Shown one piece after another: positions 1 to 12,097 of a stretch of 64,000 nucleotides of DNA (position 1 is the stretch's first letter; each line of letters begins with the position of its first letter). The notes under the pieces were generated by a model. It was not told where the DNA came from and did no database searches. It was given only the letters and a program-made list of their open reading frames with translations. The stretch is from Bugulina stolonifera. Its lineage: Eukaryota > Bryozoa > Gymnolaemata > Cheilostomatida > Bugulidae. The position numbers were made by a program, and so were the translations under genes. Where the stretch lies: contig OW285187.1 in the NCBI GenBank assembly GCA_935421135.1, positions 3,100,001 to 3,164,000 on the forward strand. The letters run 5' to 3'.

Positions 1-1206
1 TATATCTGTTGCATACACATGATCATCATCACCATATGATAGCACGGCTAGGAAAAAACAGTCCATCCTCCTGTTGCGGTAGTCAATATCCACAACTGAA
101 AGTGTATCCCAACTATTTGTTACAACATGCAGCAAGATCAATTGGTTAAGAGCACAGAAAATGCATGAAGTCGAGTATCTGGACAAGCAAATGTGATGTA
201 GCCTACAAGCATATTCTATTTCTAAAATTCATATTTTACCTTTCTTTAAGAGCTCAAATATTTCTCTGCCAGTTAAGTTTTCAGGTCTGAGGATTTCTCT
301 AAACCCAACATATCTGAGAGCAGAATATAAGTTTTCCGCCTCAGATCTTGAGTCTATCCGGTCAACAACATTCAATTCACTGTCAAATCTCTCATTATTA
401 ATTATGATGGCGATACCTTTGTGCCTGCAACCAATTCATGCATGATAGTTTAAAACAGTAAAAGACGAAGGTTCCTACATCAACCTTGTATAATTTCGGA
501 CGAACCGTCTACATGTTTGTAAAGAGAAATATACATGCAGAAAATATTGTATAATAACCACAATGATTTATAACATAGCCTACATGAAGCAGCAGTGTTT
601 GTAAGGATAGCATTGTATTAGCTATAAACCTACATATAATAGATGGTATATATTACTTTAGTGCTGGGCAAGGATATTTAGTTAGCACGGTTCTAGATTT
701 GTTTTTGTTAGCTAGGGGTTTGGTAGTAGGTATTTATGTAGTACCCTTCTGCTGTACAAAATATGGGTTTCAATTTCAATTGTGCATGAGTATTTCAGAT
801 AGGAGGTTAAATCATTCAGCTGATAACTCCAACTTGCAGGTTACATGTTTTAATGCAAGATGGGCTAAACAATAATTCAAAAGTGTAATAATCATTTTGC
901 TGCTGAATTAGCAAGCTAGCTATGCCATTTTGCAATAAATTGGCGTTATAATGTTCAGGTCACTATCAGTGATGCTCAGTAACTACCCTCATATAGGAAC
1001 TCAAAATACAACAAGTGCCAATATCATAAATCCTCAGAATTACAGAAACTCTTCAAACAGAGAAATAATTAGCCTTGGTTTCAACTAGTCTTGCCCAGCA
1101 CCATGTATACAGTACAGTGCAGCACACAATAATATTGAACTAACCCAGATCTCATTCGATACTGAAAGTCAGTCTCCTGAAACTCAAGATAGGGTATAGT
1201 AGACAT
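1..1206 (-). CDS. Caspase-like protein A, catalytic His replaced by Tyr (partial at left edge)
   Basis: Cysteine-protease family of apoptosis, probably a catalytically impaired member. Model: exon 1 1145-1206, exon 2 240-424, exon 3 95 down to 1 and beyond the window. The start at 1206 gives only 20 codons before the first intron, so the prodomain is short. Exon 1 ends F-Q-Y-R-M-R-S; exon 2 gives the first p20 strand (GIAIIINNERFD), the conserved Arg in D-R-I-D-S, and a helix-rich half. Exon 3 reads DCFFLAVLSYGDDD: the family motif is SHG, so residue 103 (codon 34-36) is Tyr where the catalytic His belongs. Splice phases are 2 then 1, and exon 2 is 185 nt, exactly as in caspase B. The Cys exon and p10 lie outside the window. 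Family assignment is firm; loss of activity is inferred. Confidence 0.85.
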
Positions 1207-2942
1207 GTCTAGTTTGACTCGGACATCACTAAAAGTAGACAAAAAATTGCACATTACTATAGCCTAATAATAACTACAGTGTATAATAATAGCAACAATA
1301 CAAACTAATTAGCCAATATAATTTGTATTGAGGTGATCATAAATTATATAAAATCTATCAAAGAGAAAATATGATTGGTCATCAGAACAGCTGGTGACAA
1401 TGCTGAGTGTGACATTAGTTCATGCAATTCATAAGCAATGTCTATAGAAGATACAGAATTGATAAATTAGTTGTCACTTTATTGTGCTTATAGTCACAAC
1501 TAAATAATAATTTCTCTTGTAAATTACTATTCTTTTGTATGAAGTTGAATACTCCATCATTTTTGTAGGCCATGCTAAGTCTTGTATAACTGTGTTTTAC
1601 AAAACATCCACTTTCTAAATTCGAGCTGCCTGTTGTGTAGGGGGTAATTCAGCTTTTGATTGAGATGGTGTAGTAGGAAGAACAGCATCCTGTTCGCAGC
1701 GCAGCTTGTGATGATATTCCGAGCCATCCAATCGCAGAAACTATACAGATTCATTCCCAGGCAATGGGGCTCCCCCGGTCAGTCGGGGCAAACAGCAGAA
1801 AATACTGAAATAGCTTCCGCCCAAGGATTATGAGGAATATGAAGATTAGATCACACTGTACACTGTACCCAATCAAGGAGTAGGTACAGTGTGGCCCACA
1901 ACTGCATTCCCCACATGCATTCACCACACTGACCGGCTCGACAGTCCTGTTTAGTCGAGACGGATTATTCCTGACTCAATTCAGCGAGACTACTGTTCAA
2001 CCCATTAGCTATAAGTGGCAGATCACTTTTTTCCTCTAGGGAGGTCTAGAGTGAAGATCACTTCCAGCCCCCAAAACTTGAACTGAATAAACTTAAATTT
2101 AAAATTATATTATCTCTTATTGTTGCGGACTGGAAACGTTAAACCACTTCGGAGGCCTGGCACTGGAGGCTGGCGACTCAAGGCATAACTCGAAGGTATA
2201 AAGTACTCAAGCAGGTTTAGGCAAGGCTAGAAATAAAATGAAAATATTTATTTTGCTTCAAAGTGAAAATCAAGTGAAAGTCAAAGTGTCTTACATCATT
2301 TACATCAATGACGACATTACGCTAGACCGCCTAGGGGGCGAAAGGGGCATGCCTCAATTTTTGTACATAAATTATCATAAGCCAATAAGGACATTGTTCC
2401 ATATACCATCTCATGGGTAAGATATTTGGTTTCAGAGTGGGTACAAGTGGGTACCCATGTTATACAGCTAATACTAAAATACTACATGGCATGTAGTATT
2501 TTAGTATTAGCTGTGTTGTTCTTCTGCTAATGTTTATTCTTTTTTGAGGTCTCGTATTGTGCGGGGTAGAAAGCTGTTATGGAAACAGTTCCCAGTGGCT
2601 CCAATAGACCGCGGTTCGTTTCTACACTTGACTGTGACCTAGTCTGACCTGTGATAGAAAAATAAATGAGTGAATGACCTTGTGTTAGTTTGGCGAGGTT
2701 TGGAAAACATTTTCACCATAAAAAAAATAGGATGTCGAAAAAATTTGTAGGGGCAGACACGAAAAGTGGGGAAGTATAGTCTTTTCCCCATATCAAGTAG
2801 ACAACAGGTGATGCAACAAGGAAACTTACAAACTTTTCCCAGCTTCGGGTGGTGAAATGTGTATAACTCTGCCTGTTCAAGACACGAAACTCCACCAATT
2901 ACAACTTGAGAGGTCAATTTATTCTGTGCAGAATTGGTTCAC
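1207..2942. other. Intergenic, upstream of caspase A; no gene recognised
   Basis: I see no coding exon here. The part from about 1620 to 2230 is richer in G+C than its surroundings and has an AATAAA-containing stretch near 2092. It could be an old LTR or another repeat, but I cannot set its ends. A perfect hairpin at 2464-2514 is listed separately. The promoter of caspase A should lie just above 1206. Confidence 0.4.
2464..2514. repeat. Perfect 24-bp inverted repeat (hairpin) with 3-nt loop
   Basis: The left arm starts ACAGCTAATACTAAAATACT and runs into ACAT; after GGC the exact reverse complement follows and ends in AGCTGT. All 24 positions pair. It lies 430 bp left of the large foldback structure. 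It may be a cruciform, a miniature element or a small-RNA precursor; the very short loop argues against an ordinary miRNA precursor. Confidence 0.85.
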
Positions 2943-3080
2943 CGACATCTGGACACCCGTAAAGTGGACACCCCACAAACTGGACACCCTACAAACTGGA
3001 CACCCACAAACTGGACACCCTACAAACTGGACACCCTGCAAACTGGACACCCTGAAAAAAACTGGACACCCTGCAAATAC
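2943..3080. repeat. 17-18 bp tandem array at outer end of left arm
   Basis: About nine imperfect copies of the unit TGGACACCCTACAAAC; variable bases lie around the ACAAA part. The mirror array is at 11965-12097. The same GGACACCC core begins each unit of the neighbouring 213 bp array, so the short array probably arose from the end of a long unit. Confidence 0.85.
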
Positions 3081-3224
3081 TCATTCACTATTGAAGTAAG
3101 TAAGTTTTTTATAGTAAGATATAGTTTACAAGGTCACATTCTACATCATTACCTAATAAATTTCAGAAAATATTTTTTTAAATTAAATTGAATACACTTC
3201 AAAATATTGTGGTACAAGATATCT

Positions 3225-4095
3225 TATAAAAACTGGACACCCTCTCCAAAAATCCATGTATCTATACTTTATGGAAATATCTATGGCTAGACCTATTCAA
3301 CACTTATCAATCTACATTTACAAAGCAAATTTTTATTTTTGAAATGTAAACTTTGAATTTTATAATCAAAATTCTATTTTCACTCATTAACAACTTGCCT
3401 CAAAGATTTTCGACCTTCCAAAGTGTCCGATATATCTTTGAAAAACTGGACACCCTCTTCAAAAATCCATGTATCTACACTTTTGGAAAATATTTGTAGC
3501 TAGACCTATTTAAAACTTATCAATCTACATTTCCAAAGCAAATTTTTATTTTTGAAATTTAAACTTTGAATTTTATAATCAAAATTTTATTTTTACTCAT
3601 GAACAACTTGCCTCAAAGATTTTCGACCATCCAAAGTGTCCAACATATCTTTGAAAAACTGGACACCCTCTTCAAAAATCTATGTATCTACACTTTTGGA
3701 AAATATTTATAGCTAGACCTATTTAACACTTATCAATCTACATTTCTAAAGCAAATCTTATTTTTTGAAATTTAAACTTTGAATTTTATAATCAAAATTT
3801 TATTTTCACTCATTAACAACTTGCCTCAAAGATTTTCGACCTTTCAAAGTGTCCGACATATCTTTGAAAAACTGGACACCCTCTCCAAAAATCCATGTAT
3901 CTACACTTTACAGAAATATTTATGGCTAGACCTATTCAACACTTATCAATCTACATTTCCAAAGCAAATTTTTATTTTTGAAATTTAAACTTTGAATTTT
4001 ATAACTAAAATTCTATTTTTACTCATGAACAACTTGCCTCAAAGATTTTCGACCTTCCAAAGGGTACGAGATGTTTTCAAAAACTCGAAACCCTG
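3225..4095. repeat. ~213 bp tandem repeat, four copies (left arm)
   Basis: Units begin AAAAACTGGACACCCTC near 3227, 3441, 3655 and 3868 and contain CCATGTATCTACAC, AGCTAGACCTATT, AACTTGCCTCAAAG and TTTTCGACC in the same order. The inverted counterpart is at about 10940-11830. There is no sustained open frame. Confidence 0.85.
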
Positions 4096-5081
4096 AACTT
4101 TTATACGCTCCTGTCGATGTAGTCTTGCCTCACATTGATAGTTGTCCTCTCCCAATACCATTGGAGCAGACAACTTCCAATTGTTAACTACTATCTAGCA
4201 ATTATATTATTATGATCAGTTTTACATCCTGTACATGTACATGTACAATGTACATCAAGAATTATTTTTGTGCAATAATATAGATATGTAGTGTAGGCAT
4301 AGCATAGCATATGATGTGCAGCAATATAGCATAACAATAGCATCATTCTGCCTCTAACCTTTGTACTAATTAATAATATCAATTTATAGTCTTGTTGTTC
4401 CAATCTTTGTGGCAAACATTACTTGCTGTCCTTACTGTAATTATTGGCTATTCCTGTTGCATGTCTGATATTTTGGCTTCTACGTTGTATGAACTTTTTA
4501 TCAAATAATTAACGCTGATTTTTATCACGCTGATCATCATGTGGGTGATCAACAATATTGTTATTTGGACACTATACTTTCTTCTGTTGATCAATACAAT
4601 AATATGGCTGTTCCCATCAAAAACGTACCTGTATTCTATATTATTGTATATAGACATACTGCATCAGTGTAGTCGCATGCTCAGGAGTTATCCTCTCTTT
4701 TCTAATACTAGTAACATGATACATAATCAGCCTGTACTTTACTACTTACACCAAACAGTATTAGCTTGCTCCTTTTGTCTGTGATGCAGGAACACTGCCC
4801 AGAATTTCATCTTATATTGTAATGCACAGTATGTACCCGTATGTTTGCTGTCCACTAGATAAAATATTGCAGTGATTTCAGACAATCAATTTACTGCATG
4901 TTCCGTATGTTTCCACTTATTGTACAATTGTTTGTATAATTAGTAGTATTCTAGTACATCGAATTTTTTCATCTTATATTGAATTTAAACAAGATAAAGT
5001 TCTGAAAATACACATGCACAATATTTATAATTATTAGAATGTGACTTCACTGCCTGTCTATATTAGACTAGTAGTGTTATA

Positions 5082-5880
5082 TTGTAATGGTTTCTGGTAT
5101 TTCGTGCGGTCGTCCTTGGACGACTACCGACCCAAAACTGAAGTGCCTATGAGTGGTGCTAGGCCTTCTCATTACATGAAAGATCGAGCGGTCTCAGTAG
5201 CCCAATAACTACCAGAGACGACCCATCTGGTCCCAAGTCTGACCTTCAGACTATACGTTGAAAGAGAGTGATCCGACCTAGTAGGCGGTCCGCTAAGCGA
5301 ATGACCTGACAAAAGGAAGTGAAAGTCTCTGTATCAAGTATAGATGTGTCTTTATTGAAAGCCAAGTGAAGACTGAGACAATGAACAGTGAAACAATGCC
5401 CTTTATATAGTATAAGGACTTCTGCCCGACGTAGTGTCGGGAAAAGACGACATAGGGTCGTCCGGAAGTTGCGCAACAAGATGGCCGCCGGAAGCCCGAC
5501 GGCCGACCCAAAATGGGTCGGGTTATACAAAAGCTGCTTATAATGATCCAATTCATGTACAAAATAAATATCAGGTAATTCTGAGAGTTCGGGCCTCTGT
5601 ACACGGGTATAAAAGGCACTAAAAGACTTAGTAATTATCATACATGAACGTACATCAGTATGTAATGAAGTAGAGTGAGTATAAACACATAAATACACGT
5701 ATGTAGACAATAAATGAATGGTTTGGACATGCAATGCAGGTGAGTATAAGTATACGAACAGTTAGTTATGGGAGTATGAGTGTCAGCTGAGTAGCGCTGT
5801 GACAACTACTAGGCACTTAAGGTGCTGCAGGGTTGGTTCCGGTAGCTGGAGTCCTATACAAATGTCCTGTACCATCACAA
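5082..5880 (+). mobile_element. Solo-LTR-like insertion (~0.8 kb) in the left arm
   Basis: The right arm shows the empty site (AGTGTTATAACC when reversed); in the left arm the same site is interrupted by about 800 bp flanked by TATA on both sides (5078-5081 and 5881-5884). The insert starts T-TGTAATGGT and ends ACCATCACA-A, i.e. TGT...ACA with short inverted ends as in LTRs. A TATA-like TTTATATAG at about 5402 and AATAAA at about 5566 are in LTR order on the plus strand. No gag/pol is present. A short-TIR DNA element with a 4-bp target duplication is the alternative. Confidence 0.6.
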
Positions 5881-6362
5881 TATAACCATTTAACTGACTA
5901 TGACATGTTCATGTATATCTAACAAAAAATAATTGCTTTTTGCCATATTCTTTGCAAGGAAACTTATTCTTGTATTTACTGTTATGCCTTGCAGCATTAA
6001 AATACGTGAGAAATAGGGCGAACAACTAGGTGTGCAGACAGCTTGAGACTAAAACATACTGATACACTATAGCTTGTACACACAAAGGCCTTGACTTCAT
6101 ATTCCAGTGCCTGTTGCAAAGTTATCCTCTCCCCCCCCCAGTACAATAACATAATTATGGCAATACTGCTTGGCTTCTACTCAAATACAACCTTTTTTGC
6201 AATCCATTGCTAAAATTATGACCCTCAGGAGTTATTAATCAGAATAAGAAGTTATCTTCTCACAATTTTAAAATTGAGAAAGCACAACTCCTTACTGGCC
6301 ATGTTTTTCTTAATGTGTTAAACTTACATGTAGCAGCTAGCATTGCTGCAAGTTCAAATTAT

Positions 6363-8911
6363 CATACAGAAATTTGTGCTGTTATTTCATGCCAATTAAG
6401 AGAAGGACTACATAGTTTATGATATTATGCTTTAGTAATTCTCTTCCCACAATGATGAATGATATTATTTAATACTTGTACGTATATGTATGTCAATAAG
6501 TGTTGTAGTAAATACTGCTGTTCTGTATGAATGAAATTTGTACATTTACTAAATCTTTATAAATTGCAACATATCAAGCACAATTGTTCTAAACCTGCCA
6601 AGGTACTATGGGAAGAAATCTACCTTGAACTGGTCACCTAACTAATGTAGGCTAACCACCAAAGTGTAAGCAGCGACACCAGTGGGAGGAGTGCCCCAGC
6701 TAGCCTGCTTGCTGAACGAAAACTTTGCTAGACCATGAGATGCAAGGGCTGCCTAACGTAGGGCATAATATGCCAGCATCTTCTAGCATAGGCACCGACA
6801 TTGCATTAAAAACATTGAGTCCTAGTAGTAGTCTTACTCAACTCTAAAATTGGATTTGGAACCCACGTCCAATGCTAGCATTAAATATGTAGAATAAGAT
6901 AGCATAATATATACAAAGATATGTCACTTTATAGTACCTGGTAATTCAAACTGTAGTAGATAGTTAAATAAAGCACTTCCTACAGTGAATCTGCTCCGTC
7001 TTAATACTGAGATTGAGTGTGGCCAGACTGGAACATAGGTAAACTAGTATTATAATAATATCCGCAAACTTCTAGTAGAGCAAAATGTATAATATATGAA
7101 TAGTACAAGAATTTGCAGTATTGAACTATTTAGCAATATACAGTATCAGAAGATACAAGAATACAGAACACGACTCAAGATGCTGTTAGGTTCTACCAGA
7201 AATTAAATTATAGTTCACATGTTAGAACATGATAGGTTAACATTTACAACATGCATAAGAATATAAAAATATTATATTATACAATTATCCGCATGGAACA
7301 AAGTAAGTCTTTAGTGTTCGATGAGTGATTAATGCTTATTAGTAGGGTTGGTGAAGGCTAAATAATTCCTACTAATAAATGTAGGCTAGCTTCATTTAAA
7401 AGGTTCCATCTATAGGCTTCAATATTAACCGCATGCCAATAATGTAAAAACTGTATAAGGCGATCGCTTTTCTGCTTGGAGACACATCTACCAAGAAGAA
7501 GCATTGGAGTTGTCTTTTCTAGAATAGTGTACTTCCAGCTTTTGGTCCCGTTGGACTGGGTAGCCCAAAGTGCCTAAACTAGCATCGATCATACTTCTTG
7601 TTTTCCGGACTTGATCTTCGCCAGAATAAAAATGGAAAATACATGTATATAATTATACTCATGAGGACTCTAGTTAATAAGCAATAATTCTGACCTACGG
7701 GTTGCACATACATCATAATCAACAATGCTATCACTGCTCAGTTTATGTAACAAGGAAGCAGGTCGAATAGACCACTCTTGGACCTTTCCCACACCCTGAA
7801 ACATACTGAAACATTACATCATGATGACCTGTAGGTCCGAGTTGCTCTTGACATTTATGACTTCATAGGTATGACCCTATCCTAGTTGCTTTGGCCTTCG
7901 GCTCCATGAGGAACCAAGGCTAAGATATTCCTAGACTAGTAAACACCATGAAGTTTATATAGAGCAAAATAAAACGTCTCCATTGGAGTCTAAGTAGCAA
8001 CGTCATGGACATACAGTGTACGAGTATTATATACATGTAGCAAAATGTTTTCACTTATAGACAAAATCCAGTTACATCTTGTGAGCGGTTAACCAAAGGT
8101 CAGTCCCACACAAATTAAAAAATTATGCATCATCCCAAAGCCATAAATAATTGCTATTAAAAATCGCGATAGATCGTGTATGTACATCATGGGAAAAATA
8201 TAATTAAATGGTCTTAACTACATGTACATGTATATTTAACACAACTACATGTAGCTGCCCATCGGTCCTGCACAATACTCGGGTCCAAGGGGCATCGAGA
8301 GGGATGACCCTTTCATGATAACATACCCAAAAGTCCGATATTGAAACATCGACCCTACATGTAAATAAGTCGGGTGTAGACATAATATATATAAACACAT
8401 CTTAATGTAATACATGTATATATATACTGTATATACCCGACCCTCGGCCTCGACACACAATGCACTCTAGAGATAACATATCCAAAGACAGACATTGCAC
8501 ACGATTATACACAAAGATAACGATAATGAATGGCAGCCATTGTCCTCGGGTGACTCCTCAGCATCACCTCACCATCTCATCGTTTATTTTATTGTGCAAT
8601 GCTTCTACAAAATTGTTTGATCAAAGACTATAAAATGATAAAATGTGTACATGTACAATGTAGCTGTGACCATACATTTACATACCATACTAGTTGCATT
8701 GGGGGGGGGGGGGGGGGGAGTTGAGTGGTCAAGGTGTAGACTGCTTCACAAGCTTATTAGCCTAGAAAACACAGGTTCAACTGCTTCTCAAATGATCTTG
8801 CTGGTGTACACTATATGTACAGCTACCAAATAACAATACAACATGACTCTGTAGTCTTTCTCTTCATTTGAATGAAACCACAGCTCGCATTGTACATGTA
8901 CATGTACATGG
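6363..8911. other. Spacer of the foldback-like element; no gene recognised
   Basis: This sequence separates the two inverted arms. It has many stop codons in all frames, TACATGTA-type palindromes, and an 18-base G run at 8701-8718. No transposase or other domain was recognised. Confidence 0.5.
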
Positions 8912-10059
8912 TAATTTGAACTTGCAGCAATGTTAGCTGCTACATGTAAGTTGAACACATGAGAAAAACATGACTAATAAGAAGTTGTCCTCTTTCAACT
9001 TTAAAATTGTGAGACGACAACTTCTTATTCTGATCAATAACTTATGAGGTTCATGATTTTAGCAATGGATTGCAAATCAGGTTGTATTTGATTAGAAGCC
9101 AAGCTGCATTGCCATAATCACATGTATGTTATTGCATTCCATTAATAACGCGGGGTGGGGGAGGATAACTTTACAACAGACACTTGAATACAAGTCAATG
9201 CCTTTTTGTGTACAAGTTACAGCGTAGCAGTATTCCTTAGTCTCAGACTGTCTGCACATCTAGTTGTTAGCTCCATTCTTATACGTATACAGTAAATACA
9301 AGAATAAATTTCGTTGCAAACGATATAGCAAGAAACACTTACTTGTTGTTAGATATACATGTACATATGCACATATGACATGTCACAGTCAGCTAAAAGG
9401 TTATAACACTACTAGTAGCCCATTATAATTATATAGTCTATATTAGTCTGAAGTCATATCCTAATAATCATAAATACATGTATTATGCATGCGCCTTTTC
9501 AAAACTTTATCTAGTTTATAATATGATGCATCTTCTATCTAGTTTAAATTCAACATAAGATGAAAAAAGTCTATACACTGTCCATTGTCAAGTTTCTTAT
9601 GTATAATTGAAATGACACAGGAGGTACAACAGTGGTCTATCGTGTCTCCTTACTCTACATCCGTTAGGAAGAGATGTGACTGACTACAATGACTATCATG
9701 TTGTGATTACAATGATCAACAGGTCTGATTCGTTACTCTTGTGCTTTATGTGCGGATAGGTAGGACCTAGTTAGCTACCCTAGTTGCTCTGGCTTTCAGT
9801 TCTGTTCTGTATTTTCAGAACTTCATCTTGTTTAAATTCAATATAAGATGAAAAAAGTCTATGTACTAGAATACTACTAACTATACAAACAATTGTACAT
9901 TAAGTGGAAACATATGGAACATGCAGTAAATTGATTGTCTGAAATCACTACAATATTTTATCTAGTGGACAGCAAACATACGAGTACATACTGTGCATTA
10001 CAATATAAGATGAAATTCTGGGCAGCGTTGCTGCATCACAGACAAAAGGAGCAAGCTAA

Positions 10060-10400
10060 TACTGTTTGGTGTAAGTAGTAAAGTACAGGCTGATTATGTA
10101 TCATGTTACTAGTATTAGAAAAGAGGATAACTCCTGAGCATGCAGCTACACTGATGCAGTATGTCTATATACTGTTTGGTGTAAGTAGTAAAGTACAGGC
10201 TGATTATGTATCATGTTACTAGTATTAGAAAAGAGAGGATAACTCCTGAGCATGCGGCTACACTGATGCAGTATGTCTATATACTGTTTGGTGTAAGTAG
10301 TAAAGTACAGGCTGATTATGTATCATGTTACTAGTATTAGAAAAGAGAGGATAACTCCTGAGCATGCGGCTACACTGATGCAGTATGTCTATATACAATA
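10060..10400. repeat. ~112 bp tandem triplication unique to the right arm
   Basis: The segment containing AGTAAAGTACAGGCTGATTA and CTCCTGAGCATGC occurs at about 10078, 10190 and 10303; the left arm has one copy (about 4640-4770). So this expansion followed the formation of the inverted arms. Confidence 0.85.
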
Positions 10401-10939
10401 ATATGGAATACAGGTGCGTTTTTGATGGAAACAGCCATATTATTGTATTGATCAACAGAAGAAAGTATAGTGTCCAAATAACAATATTGTTGATCACCCA
10501 CATGATGATCGGTGTGATAAAAATCAATGTTAATTATTTGATAAAAAGTTCATACAATGTAGAAGCCAAAATATCAAGCATGCAACAGGAATAGCCAATA
10601 ATTACAGTAAGGACAGCAAGTAATGTTTGCCACAAAGATTGGAACAACAAGACTATAAATTGATATTATTAATTAGTACAAAGGTTAGAGGCAGAATGAT
10701 GCTATTGTTATGCTATATTGCTGCACATCATATGCTATGCTATGCCTACACTACATACCTATATCATTGCACAAAAATAATTCTTAATGTACATTGTACA
10801 TGTACATGTACAGGATGTAAAACTGATCATAAATATAATTGCTAGATAGTAGTTAACAATTGGAAGTTGTCTGCTCCAATGGTATTGGGAGAGGACAACT
10901 ATCAATGTGAGGCAAGACTACATCGACAGGAGCGTATAA

Positions 10940-12097
10940 AAGTTCAGGGTTTCGAGTTTTTGAAAACATCTCGTACCCTTTGGACGGTCGACAATCTGTC
11001 AGGCAAGTTATTAATGGGTGAAAATAGAATTTTGATTATAAAATTCGAAGTTTGAATTTCAGAAATAAATATTTGCTTTGGAAATGTAGATTGATAAGTG
11101 TTGAATAGGTCTAGCTATAAATATTTGTTAAAAGTGTAGATACATGGATTTTTGGAGAGGGTGTCCAGTTTTTCAAAGATATGTCGGACACTTTGAAAGG
11201 TCGAAAATCTTTGAGGCAAGTTGTTAATGAGTGAAAATAAAATTTTGATTATAAAATTCAAAGTTTAAATTTCAGAAATAAATATTTGCTTTAGAAATGT
11301 AGATTGATAAGTGTTGAATAGGTCTAGCTATAAATATTTGTTAAAAGTGTAGATACATGGATTTTTGGAGAGGGTGTCCAGTTTTTCAAAGATATGTCGG
11401 ACACTTTGGAAGGTCGAAAATCTTTGAGGCAAGTTGTTAATGAGTGAAAATAAAATTTTGATTATAAAATTCAAAGTTTAAATTTCAAAAATAAAAAATT
11501 GCTTTAGAAATGTAGATTGGTAAGTGTTGAATAGGTCTAGCTATAAATATTTTCCAAAAATGTAGATACATAGATTTTTGGAGAGGGTGTCCAGTTTTTC
11601 AAAGATATGTCGGACACTTCGGAAGGTCGAAAATCTTTGAGGCAAGTTGTCAATGAGTGAAAATAAAATTTTGATTATAAAATTCAAAGTTTAAATTTCA
11701 AGAATAAAAATTTGCTTTGGAAATGTAGATTGATAAGTGTTAAATAGGTCTAGCCATAAATATTTCCATAAAGTGTAGATACATGGAATTTTGGAGAAGG
11801 TGTCCAGTTTTTCAAAGATATCTTGTACCACAATATTTTGAAGTGTTTTCAATTTAATTTTAAAAAATATTTTCTGAAATTTATTATGTAGTGATGTAGA
11901 ATGAGACCTTTTAAACTATATTTTACTATAAAAAACTTACTTACTTCAATAGTGAATGAGTATTTGCAGGGTGTCCAGTTTTTTTCAGGGTGTCCAGTTT
12001 GCAGGGTGTCCAGTTTGTAGGGTGTCCAGTTTGTGGGTGTCCAGTTTGTGGGTGTCCAGTTTGTAGGGTGTCCAGTTTGCAGGGTGTCCAGATGTCG
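10940..12097. repeat. Right-arm 213 bp array and terminal 17-18 bp array
   Basis: Mirror image of 2943-4095. Units with GGGTGTCCAGTTTTTCAAAG recur near 11158, 11370, 11583 and 11798, and the short GGGTGTCCAGTTTG array fills about 11965-12095, ending CCAGATGTCG. Confidence 0.8.

Larger units (their letters stand above)
2943..12097. mobile_element. Foldback-like element: two ~3.2-3.4 kb inverted arms around a 2.5 kb spacer
   Basis: The arm 2943-6362 is repeated in inverted orientation as 8912-12097. Matching landmarks in mirror order: CGACATCTGGACACCC at both outer ends; a 17-18 bp array of TGGACACCCTACAAAC (2950-3075 and 11965-12095); a ~213 bp tandem array (about 3230-4090 and 10940-11830); a 450 bp block (4180-4800 and 10250-10870); and an inner block ending at AAGTTCAAATTA (6350 and 8915). 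Arms differ by scattered substitutions and by one insertion each. No transposase was found. Long inverted arms made of tandem subrepeats are typical of Foldback elements; an inverted duplication of local DNA is the alternative. No target duplication was found at the ends. Confidence 0.75.

Noticed and set aside
2943..3080. Spaced repeats considered as a CRISPR array
   Set aside because: The units are contiguous 17-18 bp tandem repeats without unique spacers, and the DNA is eukaryotic.
4539..4784. 81-codon hydrophobic frame, also present mirrored at 10258-10527
   Set aside because: Its apparent conservation is explained by the inverted arms being copies of each other; no family match and no codon-position bias in the differences that I can see.
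5246..5734. 162-codon frame on the minus strand
   Set aside because: Lies inside the solo-LTR-like insertion, resembles no known protein, and overlaps other open frames of similar length.
2943..12097. Polinton/Maverick or other large DNA virus-like element, because of the long terminal inverted repeats
   Set aside because: No polymerase, integrase, ATPase or capsid-like frame in the arms or spacer; the arms consist of tandem repeats.
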